From: Euperipatoides rowelli
Taxonomy: Eukaryota > Onychophora > Udeonychophora > Euonychophora > Peripatopsidae
NCBI GenBank assembly: GCA_003024985.2
Contig: PXIH01S0005782.1
Reading direction: 5' to 3' (one strand)
Length of the DNA stretch: 10,900 nt
Shown: positions 1 to 8,202 of the stretch, in pieces
Position numbering within the stretch: position 1 is the stretch's first letter
Layout: the number at the start of each line of letters is the position of its first letter
Translations under genes and position numbers: made by a program
Notes under the pieces: model-generated
Told to the model about the DNA's origin: nothing
The model's input: the letters and a program-made list of their open reading frames with translations, nothing else
The model's database searches: none

Positions 1-46
1 AATGCTCGAATAGGCTACTAAACACATCACCTGGTTTGCAAAACAC

Positions 47-52
47 TTTATT
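47..52 (-). promoter_or_regulatory. Candidate polyadenylation signal AATAAA for the minus-strand exon
   Basis: Plus-strand TTTATT reads AATAAA on the minus strand, in the context CCTGCAATAAAGTG. Downstream on the same strand the sequence becomes GT-rich (gtgatgtgttt, about 19-29), as in metazoan cleavage regions, so cleavage would fall near position 20-35. AATAAA alone is common in DNA this AT-rich. The GT-rich element and the upstream stop codon and splice acceptor raise the likelihood. Confidence 0.35.
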
Positions 53-121
53 GCAGGAACAAAATCATAATAAATAATTTATATAAAAACAGAAAACCCA
101 AAACTAAACAGAACACCATTA

Positions 122-174
122 TCATTGTACCGGCAAGTGGACTGGTTCTATGTAAAAGGCCACCATCTTCCCAG
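122..174 (-). CDS. Possible 3'-terminal coding exon of an unidentified minus-strand gene (partial)
   Basis: Read on the minus strand, a pyrimidine-rich tract (about 176-212) ends in TGTAG at 175-179, a good 3' splice acceptor. The putative exon starts at 174. In the favoured phase it encodes GKMVAFYIEPVHLPVQ and ends at a TGA (124-122). An AATAAA lies about 70 bases downstream, which would give a short 3' UTR. These codons are richer in G and C than the flanks. A competing phase stays open from 173 to the TAA inside the AATAAA; it starts WEDGG and continues into a hydrophobic stretch, but that run is what T-rich DNA tends to encode. I do not recognise the protein. No partner exon could be identified further right in the window, so the call rests on the acceptor, stop and poly(A) signal appearing in the right order. 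A chance arrangement in AT-rich DNA remains possible. Confidence 0.3.
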
Positions 175-213
175 CTACAGAAATAAATATAAATAAAAAA
201 CAGCAACAGAAAC

Positions 214-238
214 TGTTCGCTTTTCCAATATGCGAACA
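214..238. repeat. Short inverted repeat (7-bp arms)
   Basis: TGTTCGC (214-220) and GCGAACA (232-238) are perfect inverted arms around an 11-base loop. If the exon at 122-174 is real, this hairpin lies in the intron about 40 bases upstream of the acceptor, near where a branch point would be. It contains two CpG dinucleotides, unusual here. No function is assigned. Confidence 0.4.
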
Positions 239-239
239 C

Positions 240-2439
240 AGACCAAGATTCGAATGCACACTCTATTTTATATTATGAAGAGAGTGTTTAAGTAAATTAA
301 CAAATAATGAATTGATTATTATGATTGCATGAATAACAGTGTACCTAAAGTAGACCCCTGAATTGCTCCAGAATTAATAGATTTTTTGTTTGTTTAAAGA
401 GTACTATTTATATTGACCTGAAACTTTCTTTCAGAAAAATAACTGCTGAACCACTATATGTGACATTTGTTGGATGTACCTTTTTTTTTTATTCTTTTGA
501 ATTTTTAAATTTTATAACCATTATATTTTATTCTTTACCATGAATGCAAAGAATTATGCATATTTCTGTTCTTTTTATATTATACTGTATATTTCAAATA
601 AAATTTAAATATGCATATAGATTTATAACATTGTTCAATGATTTGAAAGGCATAGAAAATGATTAAAGCTAAAAGCATATTTTTCATTATAATTCTATGA
701 AACAAAACAAATTAATACCACCTACTTGAAAATGAAACAATAAATTGAATTTTAAACAGTCTAATTTAATTCATAATAAAATGGAATATTCCATTCTAAA
801 GAAATAAATTATTCAAATATAGACAAACATGAACAAAATTAGAGGTTATATTTGCACTAAAATTATTTATTTATAGGGCTTAATTCTAAAACTTAGACCT
901 TATTTAAGATGAATCATTTTAATTAAGCCAAACATTAAACTTAATTAGGAAAAGTTGTTTTTTAACACCCTAATTATTATTATTTTTTTCTGGGAGGGGG
1001 GGGAGGCGTTATTTAATAAGCCTTTAACAGTATTTTTATAGAGAAATTCTTTCAGTCGTTTCTAAACCTCTCTTTTTTTTAAATACAATTTTATTTTATA
1101 GCCTTTAATCCTAAAGTTAAAAAAATTAAGTACAACCTATCTAGCTCTATTATTTAAAGAAAAATATCTTTGATTCATTAAAATCTTAAAACAATGACAT
1201 TTTAAGAAAATTCACCTTCAATTTAACCTAGAGTATATATTTTTATTTTTATGTGTAACCTAACTTTTGGGGATATTGTAGGAGGAAGCTGGGTAGGGAG
1301 GAATCTGTTATGTTTATTAAAAAGGCATATATAGCAATGTCAAAATTGGATTGGGGATTGGAACAAATGGTTACCTTTAATATCCTGGTCAGATATGAAA
1401 CAATAACTTTGATTTTTCACATCCATCTAATTAAAGGCTATTAGCCTATAACTATAATTCTTTTGTCTTTACACTTGAAAAGAGTTAAAATAATTAGATC
1501 AATCTGAAAATCATTTAGGCTATTAATATAGCAAGAACAATAAATGTCATCAATCTGCCCATGAGTGAGAGAGAGAGACAGAAAGAAGAGTGGGAAATTC
1601 TTTTGTTTAGCATTTCTATTGTGGTTGATAGTTTTCCAAGACACAATAAATTGATCAGAGTCTCCCAAACTATTGTTAGCTGAAATGGTTCAATTGTGCA
1701 GTTAAATTAATTAATTATTTTCATATCAACAAATACATATTATATACTACATCCTTACTTTATCACTTTGTTTCTTTCCTTAAATTTAATGATTAGTTTA
1801 CTCCTGAACCTTGAAATAGATTAGTATAAAAATATGAGGATCGTATATATTATTTTTAAATAGGAAGGAAAAGTTAAAACCAAAAACTGAAAGAAAAGCA
1901 TCACTCAAAATAAATCTAATTAATATAATTGATAATTATTCCATGGGATAGGATATAATTATACTATAATCTTTTAATATTAGATGTCCTGAATCAATAA
2001 CACTAATATTATGCCTTTGTTAGTAGCATAACTAAGGAAATAGAGGCTCACAAATGAGACTTTAAGCAGAGTCCCTTAGTAAAATTTACACTTTGAAATC
2101 AACTTTTTGCATTTTCTGTCCTACAAATTTGAGGTCACTATCAACACCTAATTATAACAATAGACATCACATAATACTATATATTATGCATACTATGTAT
2201 ATAGTGTATGTTGTGATTTTGATTGATAAGAATTTTAGGTTAGCTACTATTAGTAATAATCGTAATGAATCTGTAGGTTTCACAAGCTTTATATATCCAG
2301 GATTACATAACTACATTTTGTCATATGAATTTGTAGTAAATTTAAATTTTTATAATAAAATCATAACCATATTCAATAATATATTAATGAAAGAATCCCA
2401 AACTCAACCAATAAATTGTATGATTGCAATCATTCAGGT
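240..2439. other. AT-rich non-coding stretch with small simple repeats
   Basis: No convincing gene. Visible items are T-runs near 481-490 and 1073-1080, a G-rich patch at 992-1006 (GGG, A, then eight Gs), and a GA dinucleotide tract at about 1566-1578 running into GA-rich sequence to 1590. An alternating AT-rich imperfect palindrome lies at about 2174-2206. Open frames on the minus strand at 1441-1668 and the plus strand at 2093-2491 start at TTG, have no family motifs and match chance expectation. Confidence 0.6.
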
Positions 2440-2454
2440 CTATGGGCCTAATTT
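2440..2454 (+). repeat. Left target-site duplication of SINE copy 1
   Basis: CTATGGGCCTAATTT occurs here and again at 2829-2843 as an exact 15-bp direct repeat. The pair brackets the SINE exactly. The length is typical of target-primed insertion by LINE machinery. Confidence 0.85.
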
Positions 2455-2828
2455 TTTTAAAATAAGTTTTCCCCTAAAGGGAAAACCATAATTTATTTAC
2501 AATTAAGAACTAATTACATGCGATGTTACATTCTTCTACCTCGGAATCACATTTGAAGATATTCATTAATAATATTTTCTTGTGAGTAAATCTGAGTCAG
2601 TTCTTCTTAAGTATCTAATTCCCACCTCCGGCTTAACCGTATTTAAGACCCAGGCTATAGCATTGGAGATTTAATGGTCTCTTCCTGCATGGAAAAATTC
2701 TGACTTTCACCTGGGCCCAGAAAAAATGGATACATACAGGCACCCCCAGGGATCAAACCTGTCCCCAGGACTATATATCTTGAGATGTGGCAGTCCTGCA
2801 TGCTCCCTACTGGACCACTGAAATTCAA
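2455..2828 (-). mobile_element. tRNA-derived SINE, copy 1 (374 bp, complete, with TSDs)
   Basis: On the minus strand the element starts TTGAATTTCAG at 2828. A polymerase III box A-like TGGTCCAGTAGGG follows from 2817, and a box B-like GGTTTGATCCC at 2759-2749 (consensus GGTTCRANNCC). The A-to-B spacing of 58 bases is longer than in most tRNAs and suggests a long-variable-arm ancestor or an insertion. A tRNA-unrelated body follows. Near the 3' end a perfect 8-bp stem-loop (plus-strand arms 2466-2473 and 2479-2486) precedes an A-rich tail that abuts the left TSD. The element is bracketed by exact 15-bp direct repeats. It aligns along its whole length with the copy at 8955-9344. Shared blocks include a 13-bp identity just upstream of box B (2758-2770 with 9273-9285) and a 15-bp identity near the 3' end (2491-2505 with 8978-8992). 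It is non-coding and non-autonomous. Confidence 0.85.
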
Positions 2829-2843
2829 CTATGGGCCTAATTT
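2829..2843 (+). repeat. Right target-site duplication of SINE copy 1
   Basis: Exact second copy of CTATGGGCCTAATTT, immediately beyond the SINE 5' end (TTGA on the minus strand). No mismatch in 15 bases suggests a fairly recent insertion, or a conserved pair by luck. Confidence 0.85.
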
Positions 2844-3267
2844 CATTTCATTTATATAATTTTTTTTATTATTCCTAAAGTAGGCTAATTCTGTGTAATA
2901 AGCATACATATATGACCATAGATACAGAAAATCTTAAATACATATATGTTGTCAATGAGAGATGGAAAGAATAGCTCATGCCAGATATGATTTGATGCTC
3001 TCCGATGCACATATCATAAGATTATTACAAAAGTTGGAAATATGTGTGAATCATTTTTAAAAGGCAAATTTGTTTATTAGATAATGCCTACATTATATAT
3101 TTTTCTGGTCAAGATTATTTTAAAAGTAGCTTAAATTTCTATCAAAATTATGGAAACTTCAGATGTAATCTTTAATCTCTCCCCCCTTCCCCTTTATCAT
3201 GCCTCATTTGAAAAGATTATTATTAATGAATGGAAAGAACAAAAATGAATCAGTTCAATAATTAGTT
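2844..3267. other. AT-rich non-coding spacer
   Basis: No gene seen. There is a pyrimidine-rich patch at about 3174-3194 (CTCTCCCCCCTTCCCCTTT) that loosely resembles the CT-rich cores at 7013-7055 and 8251-8302, but without further support. Confidence 0.5.
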
Positions 3268-3316
3268 CAGAGATTCCCCAACAGAGGCACTGTGNGAGCA
3301 TAGATTTTCCTTAAAA
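3268..3316 (+). mobile_element. Possible 5' end of a hAT-like DNA transposon (fragment)
   Basis: CAGAGATTCCCCAAC followed by AGAGGCACTGTG resembles the CAG-G-TTCCCAA type of terminal inverted repeat common in hAT elements. It also resembles the left end of the MITE at 9647: both have a CAG start, a TT-CCAA core, and GAGCAYA about 30 bases in (3297-3303 here, 9676-9682 there). The preceding 8 bases AATTAGTT fit the nnnTAnnn target pattern. No matching right end or duplicate target is visible within about 800 bases, so this would be a truncated or decayed copy. The unresolved base n lies at 3295. Confidence 0.35.
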
Positions 3317-4980
3317 CAAAAGTTTTAGTTTTAATATTGACCTTGTTTCATGTGGACAAATAGTCTTTCAACTGATATTAAGTCGCTTCCCCCCCAGCCA
3401 TTATTACCTTTAAATATCTAAATCAAACATTTGTGCTAAATTTCAATTTTTTTATTATCTCCACTGTCTTGTATCCTCCTCTTCCTCTCACTTATTTTTT
3501 ATATAAAAAAAATTTCCTAAATTCTACAATAGATAGTTTTTTCTAGTCATAACACATATACAGTATATTATGCTTATATGCTATAATAGTTGTCAGCACT
3601 ATATGCTCACACTGAATAAACTCTACCGGTACTTAAATTGTAACATTGGCTTGTATAGAAAAAGATAAATACTGACTGTACTGAACACAAGTGAACAGTT
3701 ATAAACTGTATATCAAAAATGATTATTTGTCCGTAGTATTTATGGACAAAGATAGGGATATATAGTACAATGCACATAAAAGTCCCCGTTTTAAAAATAT
3801 AATATTTTTCACACATATCTGAAAATTATCTATCCTTTATTCTTAAATATTAAAAAAAAAATTAAAATCTGATAATTTATTCATTAATTTTGAAATGTTA
3901 TAAAGTTTATTTTTATTTTTAAAAATCAATTAAATATGAATTTTAATTTGTATACAAGGGTACCTTGACGTTTCAATGCTAGCATATGGTCCAATACAGC
4001 GTACGATAAAAAATATATATATATAAAATTCTACACACATAATAATCGTTAAAACTTAATTGAAATCTTAAAATTGTTTATTTATTTATTGTTTAAATTA
4101 TTTAATAACTTTAAATTGCTTTAAATAATTTATTTTAAAACATTTTACCTTTTTAGATTTTTCTGATTTTCTAATGGCCAAATCAGGCAACTTCCACCAA
4201 TAATCAAAAATTGATCTGTTTCTCTGTATTGAAAAATAACTGACCAATAACCTTTGTATATTTTCAAAGTGGACATACATCACAAGAAAATATCACATGA
4301 TGACCTTTCTACATAACGTTTTTATCTCATTGATGCAGATGCTTTGAGCACAATGCCAAATATGAATTACTATTGTTTAGCCTAGATATGGTTGCACTAA
4401 TTCAAAAGTCGTTAGAAAATATAAATAGCCTTTTTTTTTACTTTTAAACCCTAGAATTTCATAATAATGATTAATTTAAGAAATAAATTGAAATTATGAG
4501 TTTAAATTAATTATAAATATTAATTTTAGTCATATTTTCAAACAGGATGATCGTAAATGGGCAGATTTTTTAGTCCATTTTTATTGAAAAGTCCCAAACC
4601 ATAATAATACTCTAGAACCTCCCATTTAACAATGACATCATTTTTTTATTATGTAGGAATCTCTGATCTTTTATTTGAACCCCTGTTTATTATGATAGCA
4701 TCGCTGGTTCAAAAAGTTATGAAAATCTCAAGAAGTGAATCGAGAACAGATTTATTTTCCAAGGTATATTTTTTTATATATATATACCCTATAGTTTGAC
4801 TTTTAGGTCTGGCCTTGTGTACTTTTGATGCAGATATTAACAATCCTAGTTTTTTTTTTTTATAATTAATACTACTTTTTATTCAATATTAATTATAGTT
4901 ACACATAAGAATATATACACCATGTATTACGCTTATAAGTCAAATTTAACTCATCTCCTTGAAACATGTTTACCATAAAT
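3317..4980. other. AT-rich non-coding stretch with simple repeats and hairpins
   Basis: No supported gene. Notable items are a hairpin with perfect 7-bp arms TTTGTCC/GGACAAA (3726-3732, 3744-3750), an AT dinucleotide run at about 4013-4025, a TA run at about 4776-4787, and long T-runs near 4431 and 4849-4860. The minus-strand interval 4144-4283 stays open in two frames at once but shows no family motif. Confidence 0.5.
3726..3750. repeat. Hairpin-forming inverted repeat (7-bp arms)
   Basis: Arms TTTGTCC (3726-3732) and GGACAAA (3744-3750) are perfectly complementary around an 11-base loop. No T-run terminator or gene context is present, so it is recorded only as structure. Confidence 0.4.
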
Positions 4981-4983
4981 GAT

Positions 4984-5182
4984 GTCATCAAAATGTACTG
5001 GGAATCATATCTAACAACAATATATGATGAATCACATCTCAGATAGCATTTGCTTAAATTAAATTTCATGCTGATATCAAAAATCCTGTAATTTCTGAAA
5101 AATGTGTTTATCAAAATGACATCAAAATATGCTGTGTGTAATATACTGTATAACATCACTTAATGATGAATTACCCATCTCA
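4984..5182. repeat. Imperfect tandem duplication, period about 135 bp
   Basis: Two blocks recur in the same order and orientation. The first is GTCATCAAAATGTACTG (4984-5000) against GACATCAAAATATGCTG (5118-5134). The second is TGATGAATCACATCTCA (near 5025-5041) against TGATGAATTACCCATCTCA (near 5164-5182). The interior between blocks is more diverged. It looks like an old local duplication. Further weak echoes may exist near 5428-5447. An open minus-strand frame (4899-5159) across it has no recognisable domain. Confidence 0.4.
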
Positions 5183-5340
5183 TATTTTTACTCTATGGCC
5201 ATAAAAATTATGATTGGTATAGGCCACTGTAGTAGTCCATGTATACATTAATCCCACCACCCACATGTGCATATTTTTAATATTTAACATAGTTTTAATA
5301 TTATACCTCTTCGATATTTTGGTGTTTAATTATTATGGGG

Positions 5341-5361
5341 TTGCAATAAAAAAAATTGCAA
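5341..5361. repeat. Hairpin TTGCAAT / A7 / ATTGCAA
   Basis: Perfect 7-bp inverted arms (5341-5347 and 5355-5361) around a loop of seven As. No surrounding gene gives it a role. Confidence 0.4.
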
Positions 5362-5561
5362 AAATTAAAAAATATTTTTATTTATTATATCACAAAAGCC
5401 ACGATCATGATCCTATGAGTCCATGCATGATGATTTACCTATTATCATAAAAATATGTGATCCCACCCACACTTTCATCCCAATTGTGCTAAAATATGTT
5501 GTGCCATCTCCAACCTATTCACTCCATTTTTGAAAATATATTGTCTATAACACAATCAACT

Positions 5562-5585
5562 CCCCCCCCCCCCTCACACACACAC
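5562..5585 (+). repeat. Poly(C)12 tract followed by a CA microsatellite
   Basis: Twelve consecutive Cs at 5562-5573, one T, then alternating CA from 5574 to 5585. Compound simple repeats like this are length-variable and prone to assembly error. Confidence 0.8.
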
Positions 5586-6073
5586 TTTTTCCCCTCTTCA
5601 TTCAAGTGTAAAAGTTATGGATGATTAGATGCTGTATTCATCCCCTAGTTTCAAAACATGGCTCCACCCCTCAAGCTAGCTTCATAATGGTATTGGTATT
5701 AACCATATGGTAATCTTTCTCTTCAATATTTTAAACTTCAAATATAATATTGAACGTCATAATTGCTTTATTTATTAAATAAATAAAATATTAAAAAAAA
5801 AAAGTTCTAAATTTTTTGATTTGAAAATGAGTAATTTAATAACAATTTATTGTATTAACATAAATCTATGCCCTTAAAACTTAATATTTTACATTTGAAA
5901 AAGATTATTAAAAATATTAAATAGCTTTTGAATATTTAATTATGATACACAATATTTTAATGCCAGCAGGTAAGAAACAACTGGAGGCAGAGCGATGATT
6001 AGAAAAAGATTTTTATTATTCCTAACTAAATAATTATAAATCAGTTATAAAGCGACCTGAAGACCAGTTATGA

Positions 6074-6607
6074 GTATCCTGGTTTATTGAAGAAAAAAAA
6101 CAACTAGTAGTTTATGCTACTGTTAAACAAGTTACCTTTGAAATATTTCTGTTGAAATGTAGAAAAATAAGAGGAATTACTGTTACTTACTTATGCGGAA
6201 GTAAATACAAATTTTTAAACAACTAAATATAGTAGTGTTGTAACCTTGAAATAAACCGAAAAATGAATCAAGTCAGAAGGAGGAAAAAGAAAAAACTACG
6301 TCTGAAATGTTTCAACACGGAAATTGTCAATATTTTCATTCTTATCCAATACTTTCACCTGTTAGTTCAGTTTCTACTATCCGACATATGTCAGGTGAAT
6401 CTAGTGAAACAAGAACTTCTAAACCTGAATAAGACCACACCACAACATTCTTTAAGACAATTTATGCTAATAAAGAAGACCTGAAGGCTTTTCTTTTTAA
6501 ACAAGTTTGATAAATTATTCATTGCACGCACCAGACAAACATTTCAATCTCCGAGTTTCTTTATCAATGATCCACAATTTGAATATTTTAAACAATTTTT
6601 ATTATCA
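6074..6607 (+). pseudogene. Possible decayed coding remnant of unknown origin
   Basis: Three plus-strand segments in shifting frames are open and give mixed, protein-like compositions rather than the K/N/I/F/Y runs typical here. 6074-6223 is 50 codons and includes VVYATVKQVTFEIF. 6250-6429 is 60 codons and includes STIRHMSGESSETRTSKPE; after one TAA the same frame runs to 6507 and includes IYANKEDLKAF. 6485-6607 is 41 codons in a third frame and includes FFINDPQFEYFKQF. Local G+C is higher than in the flanks. The stops and frame changes would make it a pseudogene if it is real. A competing ATG-started frame (6263-6484, 73 codons) overlaps the second segment and starts with a basic run. I recognise no family and no catalytic motif. 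Open stretches of 40-60 codons are expected by chance in this composition, so this stays a weak call. Confidence 0.2.
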
Positions 6608-6967
6608 TGAAATGTTTTGAATAGATAGTTTTTATTTTTGCAATCATTTGATTTAAGATTTGGAGATAAGTGAGAGAAATGAGGTTAGTTTCAAATTTGA
6701 TGTTTGTTTTATAAAACTTTATATTAATCTCCTTGCAACAAATGATTAAAAAAAAAAACTTTTAGAAACTTGAGTTTAATTTAACAAACTTTATTGGGGT
6801 AAGTAGTGGAGCTTGGAGTTATGTAATTACTGACCTAAAATCCATAAAATTATTATTTTTTAAATAAATATTTATAGTTAGCCTATATTTTGATTTTGAA
6901 ATTATTTGTTGACGTCATTTAAATTCAAATTTCAATTATTTAAATTTCAGATTAAAACAGTAGTTGA
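6608..6967. other. AT-rich non-coding spacer
   Basis: Nothing beyond A/T homopolymers (an A10 run at about 6748-6757) and scattered short AT palindromes. No gene, RNA or repeat is supported. Confidence 0.5.
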
Positions 6968-7056
6968 GGGACCATCCATAAATGTTAGAATTTTTTTAAA
7001 AAAATTTTGACACCCTCTTCCTTATCACAAATATCACATTTTCAATCTCTTCCCGT
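6968..7056 (+). mobile_element. Possible fragment of a DNA element beginning GGGACCATCCATAAATG
   Basis: GGGACCATCCATAAATG (6968-6984) is followed by an 18-bp perfect palindrome of T7A7 type (6989-7006) and then a pyrimidine-rich core (7013-7055). The order of end motif, A/T foldback and CCCT-rich core with TCACA and TTTTCA resembles short repeats I recall from many invertebrate genomes, though I cannot name the family with certainty. The 15-bp GACCATCCATAAATG recurs inverted at 10366-10380, and the core resembles 8251-8302. No clear right end or target duplication is visible nearby. Confidence 0.35.
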
Positions 7057-7136
7057 TTTGTCAAGTTATGGCTAGGGTGAACAGATTTTGAGAAGTAAAA
7101 CCTGATGCATCAAAAAATATATTTCTTTTGTTTTTT

Positions 7137-7196
7137 GAGACAGACAGACAAACAAACAGATAGAGATAGATAGACAGACAGATAGATAAATAGATA
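7137..7196 (+). repeat. Compound tetranucleotide microsatellite (GACA)n(AACA)n(GATA)n
   Basis: About 60 bases of interrupted 4-base units: GACA repeats at the left, AACA, then mixed GATA and GACA, ending in GATAAATAGATA. The unit phase shifts once (TAGAGATAGA). It is a typical degenerate eukaryotic microsatellite. Confidence 0.9.
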
Positions 7197-7736
7197 CCAT
7201 AGTTAATAAAAATAAAATAATTTGCCAAATAATAAATCTAAAATAAATAAAAACTATCTGTGTATATTATTATAATTTTCATTTGAAGATCTGAGAATTT
7301 CATAATAGAATTTGAAATGTCATATAAAAACTAGAAGAAAATAAAAACATAAATTATTAATATTGTGGTGTATATTTGTGAATTAAAAGATTTTGTTTCT
7401 TCATTAGAAACATTATTATTACTTGAATTGTCAAGTTATGAGCCTGAATTGTTTTGTATTCGTTGAACATGCAAACAATAAATAAATCTGATTTTTGTTT
7501 AAGAAAAACAATAAATTTTAAAATATAAACATTAATAGTGAAAAATCTATCTAAAATGAACTGAAGATCGGCAAGTTAATCACGATCACGATCGACTTTG
7601 TACCCACCACTGCAATAGAGTACCGTAATTAGCTACACACCTACAAAAATTTAGGTTTTATGAATATTCAGACTATTTATCAATAATGAGTTACACACAA
7701 AATGTTTCTTTTCTGAACTTTAAAAAAAAAAAACAG
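7197..7736. other. AT-rich non-coding spacer
   Basis: No gene seen. The 12-bp TGTCAAGTTATG occurs at 7059-7070 and again at 7429-7440, bracketing the microsatellite. A GATC-rich spot lies at 7566-7594 (ATCACGATCACGATCG). On the minus strand CAGTGGTGGGTAC (ending near 7600) is reminiscent of a hAT terminus but has no partner. Confidence 0.4.
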
Positions 7737-8036
7737 TCTCGGTTCCGTGGTCGAGCGGATTTACTTCCGCTTGATGAACCGAAGGCATATGCTGATGTGT
7801 ACAGGTTCACGCCTCGGCTTGGGCAGTTAAGGAACGGTTTTTTCCCCTAACTTTAACAGCTCGCCTCGGGTTTTTCCAAGTACGCTGCCCTTGTAACATC
7901 AAGGAACCTGTTAGTACAAGTTTCAATCAGTTATATATTCAATTATTATAAGTTCAATTTAAGTTATTAACAAAAAAAAATACATTTCTTCTCCTCTTGG
8001 AGAGGAAATTTATTTTATAAAAATAAAAATAATAAT
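7737..8036 (+). mobile_element. tRNA-derived SINE, copy 3 (different tRNA head)
   Basis: This is a conspicuous GC-richer block. From about 7737 it reads TCTCGGTTCCG, then a box A-like TGGTCGAGCGG (7748-7758) and a box B-like GGTTCACGCC (7804-7813). The spacing is 56 bases, compatible with a Ser/Leu-type tRNA ancestor. The acceptor-stem arms do not pair, so this is not an intact tRNA gene. A tRNA-unrelated body with CCTCGG motifs follows to about 7910, then AT-rich sequence. A stem-loop (TCCTCT/AGAGGA, 7992-8006) lies just before GAAATTTATTTTATAAAA and an A-rich tail. That end resembles the 3' end of copy 1, so the copies may share a tail recognised by the same LINE. The candidate TSD (A12CAG at 7722-7736 against A11CAC at 8037-8050) is low-complexity and weak. 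Confidence 0.7.
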
Positions 8037-8202
8037 AAAAAAAAAAACACAACAATAATATTGGAACACAATCCCAAAAATCAAGATGATCCTGGAAAAT
8101 TAAAAGTATAATTTTGATTTAGAACAAATAACACAAGTTCAATATTTTTGAAATTAATGAAAACTTAAATCACTATAAAATAAACTAAAAATCTTCAAAT
8201 TG

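Larger units (their letters stand above)
5183..5960. other. Non-coding stretch with C/CA-rich islands
   Basis: Unlike its surroundings this stretch has several C-rich patches on the plus strand (5252-5264, 5461-5471, 5562-5585, 5641-5670) separated by AT-rich sequence. No gene is supported. Confidence 0.4.

Noticed and set aside
992-1006. G-quadruplex candidate
   Set aside because: Only two separated G-runs are present; four suitable runs are needed.
1441-1668. 75-codon minus-strand frame
   Set aside because: It starts at TTG, crosses a GA microsatellite (giving a Ser/Leu repeat) and has no recognisable family.
2093-2491. 132-codon plus-strand open frame
   Set aside because: It begins at TTG, has no ATG before about codon 32, runs into the SINE copy 1 tail and shows no domain. 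Its length is within chance expectation for such AT-rich sequence.
2829-2843. CRISPR-like or regulatory direct repeat
   Set aside because: Only two copies exist and they bracket a SINE exactly, so they are target-site duplications. There is no array or spacer structure anywhere in the window.
3607-3816. 69-codon minus-strand frame
   Set aside because: GTG start, composition dominated by I, F and Y as expected from AT-rich DNA, and it overlaps a hairpin. No motif.
4144-4283. Minus-strand stretch open in two frames, with a GTAAAA donor-like end
   Set aside because: Two overlapping phases look equally plausible, there is no acceptor with a polypyrimidine tract, and no family is recognisable. 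Taken as chance.
5960-5976. CAG|GTAAGA splice donor consensus on the plus strand
   Set aside because: No upstream acceptor with an open exon could be found. Such 9-base matches occur by chance in a window this long.
7586-7612. CAGTGGTGGGTAC on the minus strand as a hAT terminus
   Set aside because: No inverted partner and no 8-bp duplication of the flank CAATAGAG was found.
7741-7820. Functional tRNA gene
   Set aside because: Box A and box B are present but the acceptor and T-stem arms do not pair properly, and the sequence continues into a SINE body with an A-rich tail.
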